From contig JAJOZX010005796.1 in the NCBI GenBank assembly GCA_023014485.1, forward strand, positions 192,001 through 256,000: a DNA stretch of 64,000 nt, in the 5' to 3' direction. Positions within the stretch are counted from its first letter, which is position 1, and every line of letters starts with the position of its first letter. Made by a program: the position numbers and the translations under genes. This DNA comes from Bathynomus jamesi. Its lineage: Eukaryota > Arthropoda > Malacostraca > Isopoda > Cirolanidae. Shown here piece after piece: positions 60,691-64,000 of this stretch. The notes under the pieces were generated by a model. The model saw nothing but the letters and a program-made list of their open reading frames with translations, made no database searches and was not told the origin of the DNA.

Positions 60691-62430
60691 ACACACTGTA
60701 TATTATATATACACAGTAATGATGCAATGTTTTAATCATAAAGGAAAGAGGACGAACTAAGATAAAGACATAGTATTAGATCAATGCATGTAGATAGAAC
60801 AGTGTTAGAGAGAGACGAATAATACATTACATAATACAGTTGATAATAATAAGAAATAGCTACTCATTACGTATATTAACGTAGAATGCCTGCAAAATAA
60901 CAAGCATGGGTGTGTATGGTCATAACTGGTTAATGGTTATTAAATGTTCATTGGCCAGCAAAAAATAGCGGCTGGTTTCATTATTTGACCGTAATAGTCG
61001 TTAAGAATGTTAATTAACACCACATATAACTGAATTTAATTATTCGGCACCTTTTAATTTCATCTGCGTTCACTAAATGTCTGTAACGCTACTTCTTCGT
61101 CGGAGTGTTGGATGACTGGATTTTTGGTCAATCTAGATGTAGCGGTTTTCAGTCGGAGGCAGTTGTTATGCCCGCTGAGGCAAGCTCGTGGGATCATCAG
61201 AAAAGGAAACGCTCGACTTTGTTGGTCGGGCATTTGGAGCCAATGAGGGGACCTGCTTGCCGATTGTCGATTATGATGGTCACCAGAATTTGTCTTGAAA
61301 CTTTGAAATGCTTGAAATGTTCCGAATTTTCGGGCTTGGGCGGGTGTTGCATGCTAGCTGTTGGCAATTTAACCATACAGTGTGCCTTCAATAATCTTTG
61401 ACACCTACAAGAGAAATCCTACCACAATGAAGCTCATTTACGATTCTAAATGACAATTAGCTTATTTTTATTTATTTATTAATTTTTTTAATTGGTCTTT
61501 GGCCAAAGGGTTGCAGCCCTTTGTGTCCCTCTCTCCACCACGATTCCTTTACCATTTACTCTGCGAGCTTCTCCAATGAATTTATAGTTACTGTGTGGTC
61601 ATTCATTCCCGCCAAATTTCAAAAAAGGTCGTCTATTGTGCTGGTTGTAAGAGTTTTAAAACATGAAGCGTCACCCACAGCCTTAACAAGTGTTAGTGAT
61701 TTTATTCTCGAAGTAAATTGTCGGCTTGATCGCTGAAGGGTGTTGGAAATTAGTTGAGTCAAATTCTCGTATTCAGGATCTCTGAATGAAGTAAAAAAAT
61801 GAACGAATCCAGAGAGGCCTACTTAATATGAATCGTGAAATAGTTTACTGAACTCCCCGTGGGGATAATAAGGCATTAAGGCATGATAGAGCTTTTTTGG
61901 GTCAACTGAACCTTTTTTGATCGCGAGCCCAGAACCATATTTCCAAAAACCAAAGGCCGCATTTTCGAGAAAACTTTTGGTCACACTTTTGAAGTTAACT
62001 TAGTAAAAAAACTTGCCCCAAAGAATTTTTCCTCGTACTCGCAAGTACAGAAATCAATTGGGAACAATCGTAAAAAATATCGCATTACCGTGAGAAAATG
62101 GTGTGTTTCTGACAAATTTTCTTTTATTAAATTTGTTTGTCTCATTATTATGAGAAGAGATTTGCGTTTCGGAAACAAATTTAGAAAAAATATTTTTTTA
62201 GCTGCGGAAAATGAACTTAGCTGGCTTGAATGAAGCGTGAAACTGATCTCATTAAAGGAAAGTCTTTTTGCACAAGCATTTAATCGCATCCACAATCTTA
62301 TCTCTGTTACAAATTTCACATTGTCGTGTGTAATTCCGTACAGGAGCGACAATGCTTGATTGAGGCGAAATTCCTGAAAAATCTTTGAATGTATTATGTA
62401 TTATTTTCAAGGTTTTTCCATCTTTTTTTA
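60691..62430. other. No gene supported
   Basis: Mostly unique sequence. Open frames at 61105-61401 (plus), 61197-61391 (minus), 61521-61736 (plus) and 61981-62352 (minus) lack recognisable motifs or splice support. Short TA palindromes at 60680-60710. Confidence 0.4.
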
Positions 62431-62434
62431 TGCA

Positions 62435-62990
62435 GTCAGGAGGGGCCAAGCGAATGCCCGCAAAAGCGCTGCCCCCTCCACCACCATAGAAGAGAGAGCC
62501 AAAATCAAGGTCCAGGTTTTCGAGATGCCTAGACACTCTACGTTTGACAGTTTGGAGTCGTAGACAGGGGCAAAGATGGAATGAGGAAGAGTGTTCCAGA
62601 GTTCATCGGTTGAGTAGATAAAAGATTGAAAATACCGACTAACCGTTGCGTTAGAGAGTTGGACGGAAAAGGAATAAGAAAATGTAGAAAGTATGGTGCT
62701 GCGTGCTTGCCTTAATAAAGGAGGAGGCATGCAATTAAAAAGTTCAGAAGAGCAGTGTCCGTTATAATAGCGATAGTAAAGAGAGAGAGTGAGGCAACAT
62801 TGCGGCGAAGAGAGAGGGAATGAAAAAAAAGTCAGTAAGAGGCAGGGAACTGATTTGACGAAAAGCCTTTGATTCCACCCGGTCAAGTACGGCTGTGTGG
62901 GTTGAGCCAGGAGATCAACTGCGGCGGCCATAGCGAAAATAAGACCTGTTCTCTGTTGGCCTACTTCGATCGGTGTAATGACCATTCGAT
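62435..62990 (-). pseudogene. LINE reverse transcriptase 3' end, copy B
   Basis: Minus strand: SLYYRYYNGHCSSELFNCMP, PPLLRQARSTILSTFSYSFS, VQLSNATVSRYFQSFIYSTD, ELWNTLPHSIF: the conserved LINE C terminus. Same family as 36615-37800, with the shared 3' flank including AAATCAAGGT(T/C)NAGG. 5' truncated at about 62905, where a frame from 62985 begins in other sequence. Confidence 0.87.
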
Positions 62991-63057
62991 CTACTGTATA
63001 AGGATCTCGGCAAGAATCGCCCGCCTCTTTCCGATCTCTCCTGCCGAAGGAATGTAG

Positions 63058-63532
63058 CAGGCATGGAATAATTGTAATTTGTAATTGTAATTGATTGTAA
63101 TTAACTAAATTTTTAAAGTAATTGCTGTGTAATTATAATGACTAACTAAAAATGTAATTATAATTGAAATCAATTACATTCAGGGTGACAATGAGAATGA
63201 ACTCGATGAACATTGAACAATTCATCTGATATTACAGTACATTGACTGCTAACTGAACTGTGGTTTACTGTAAATACGTGTTCAAATAGAATAATATTCA
63301 CACTATGAGTATGGAAATAAAAAGTTAAGGTTGTAAATGAATGGTAGACTTTCCTTTCTTTTCCTTTCATTTATATTAGGTGTTTCTATAAGTAATTGTA
63401 ATCAATTACTTTTCAATGTAATTGTAAATGCAATCAATTACATTTGCCAACTGCAGTAATTGTAGTTGAGTATATGCAACGTAATTGTAATTGTAACCAA
63501 TTATTTTTTTTACTGTAATTGCCCCATACCTG
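63058..63532. mobile_element. hAT MITE rich in GTAATTGTAATT
   Basis: Exact 8-bp duplication GAATGTAG at 63050-63057 and 63533-63540. The end CAGGCATGGAATAATTG at the left and, reverse-complemented, CAGGTATGGGGCAATTAC at the right. The arms contain many GTAATTGTAATT repeats. No transposase. Confidence 0.92.
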
Positions 63533-63586
63533 GAATGTAGATCAGAGTCACCAATACCGTCCGTCATAATTTCTACCATACGTGCT

Positions 63587-63979
63587 TTAATTTCTTTCGT
63601 TTCTTTCGCACGTTTCTGTCTCGCATTTCTCTCCTCTTCTCGCGCCTTTACACAATCTAAATTTCATGTATTCAGGGCAATCTTTCGCTATATGCCCGTA
63701 TGAATGACACGCGAAGCAACGCTGGGGTCTAGTTTCATTTACTGATAGTGGACCTGTTGCATTAATCAACGAATGGCATGCGATGCAACAATGTGTTTCC
63801 GATTCATTTATCGACATTGAATTTATCGCATTTACCAATCTGTCATTTGAATCTGCTACGCACAGTACATTAAGAATCGGATCTAATCTCAAGTCTGTTT
63901 TTAGTCTTCTAATTTTGGAATAAAGGTCTTTGCTGAAGGACTCGTAGTCCTTCCACATATGAGGTGGGATTGAGTTCAT
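63587..63979 (-). CDS. Gag-like ORF with CCHC zinc knuckle
   Basis: An intact 130-codon minus-strand frame: MNSIPPHMWKDYESFSKDLY, a helical middle, then two cysteine blocks (CCIACHSL and RCFACHSYGHIAKDCPEYM). The second is a perfect C-x2-C-x4-H-x4-C knuckle. Ends with basic-acidic KGARRGEKCETETCERNERN. Likely the nucleic-acid-binding part of a retrotransposon gag or ORF1; I cannot name the family. The nearby LINE 3' ends may belong to the same element. Confidence 0.65.
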   Translation of the reverse strand: MNSIPPHMWKDYESFSKDLYSKIRRLKTDLRLDPILNVLCVADSNDRLVNAINSMSINESETHCCIACHSLINATGPLSVNETRPQRCFACHSYGHIAKDCPEYMKFRLCKGARRGEKCETETCERNERN

Positions 63980-64000
63980 GATTCACTTTGTGAAATGTAA

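Noticed and set aside
61105..61401. 98-codon ORF on plus and 64-codon ORF on minus
   Set aside because: Overlapping frames on both strands without family features; kept only as an unsupported stretch.

Overview
This is animal nuclear DNA, most likely from an arthropod and possibly a decapod crustacean. The evidence is an intron-rich pHCl-type chloride-channel gene, a class of cys-loop receptor typical of arthropods; TTAGG-rich palindromes; dense dinucleotide microsatellites; and a mix of LINE, Penelope, BEL/Pao, hAT, Tc1/mariner and Polinton elements. The decapod placement is inference. No bacterial-style operons, rRNA genes, CRISPR arrays or functional tRNA genes are visible.

The two main mobile features are complete Polintons (Mavericks, adintovirus-like protein-primed DNA transposons). 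Both can be delimited exactly by inverted ends (5'-AGTAGT...ACTACT-3') and 6-bp target duplications: Polinton 1 at 934-16875 (CATATG) and Polinton 2 at 47965-57841 (GGCATC). Both keep a leftward block (packaging ATPase, a pX-like hydrophobic protein and a conserved Polinton protein; copy 1 also has an integrase and the start of a structural-type gene) and a rightward block (B-family DNA polymerase followed by four small ORFs of unknown function). No capsid or protease gene was recognised in either. Most genes carry indel frameshifts, yet the compared copies differ mainly at third codon positions. Polinton 2 sits inside a hAT-like element (47042-57907, 8-bp duplication CTTTGAAC), which itself sits inside a LINE reverse-transcriptase remnant, giving a three-level nest.

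Two host genes are supported. On the plus strand, 17983-31794 holds a pH-sensitive chloride-channel-like (pHCl) gene. It has a signal-peptide exon, a very long N-terminal extension exon with one frameshift, the cys-loop ligand-binding exons, M1-M3 with the anion-channel PAR motif, and a last exon with M4 and the stop. Its introns hold a SINE, hAT and Tc1-like elements and fold-back repeats. On the minus strand, 34496-35885 holds the last three exons of a DDIT4/REDD1 (Scylla/Charybde)-type gene.

The rest is layered transposon debris. From left to right: a LINE fragment (1-538); LINE 3' ends (36620-37800, 62440-62990); a BEL/Pao remnant broken by two hAT MITEs (39120-41285); a palindrome family with TTAGG-like cores (22.5, 38.1, 38.6, 40.7 and 42.5 kb); a hAT element with a transposase fragment (43453-44746); a Penelope-like GIY-YIG remnant (44787-45728); a LINE (58560-60690); a hAT MITE (63058-63532); and a gag-like zinc-knuckle ORF (63587-63979). 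The most interesting candidates are a possible spliced leader exon with its own TATA/Inr promoter for the Polinton polymerase, the four unrecognised right-arm ORFs, and the fold-back family.
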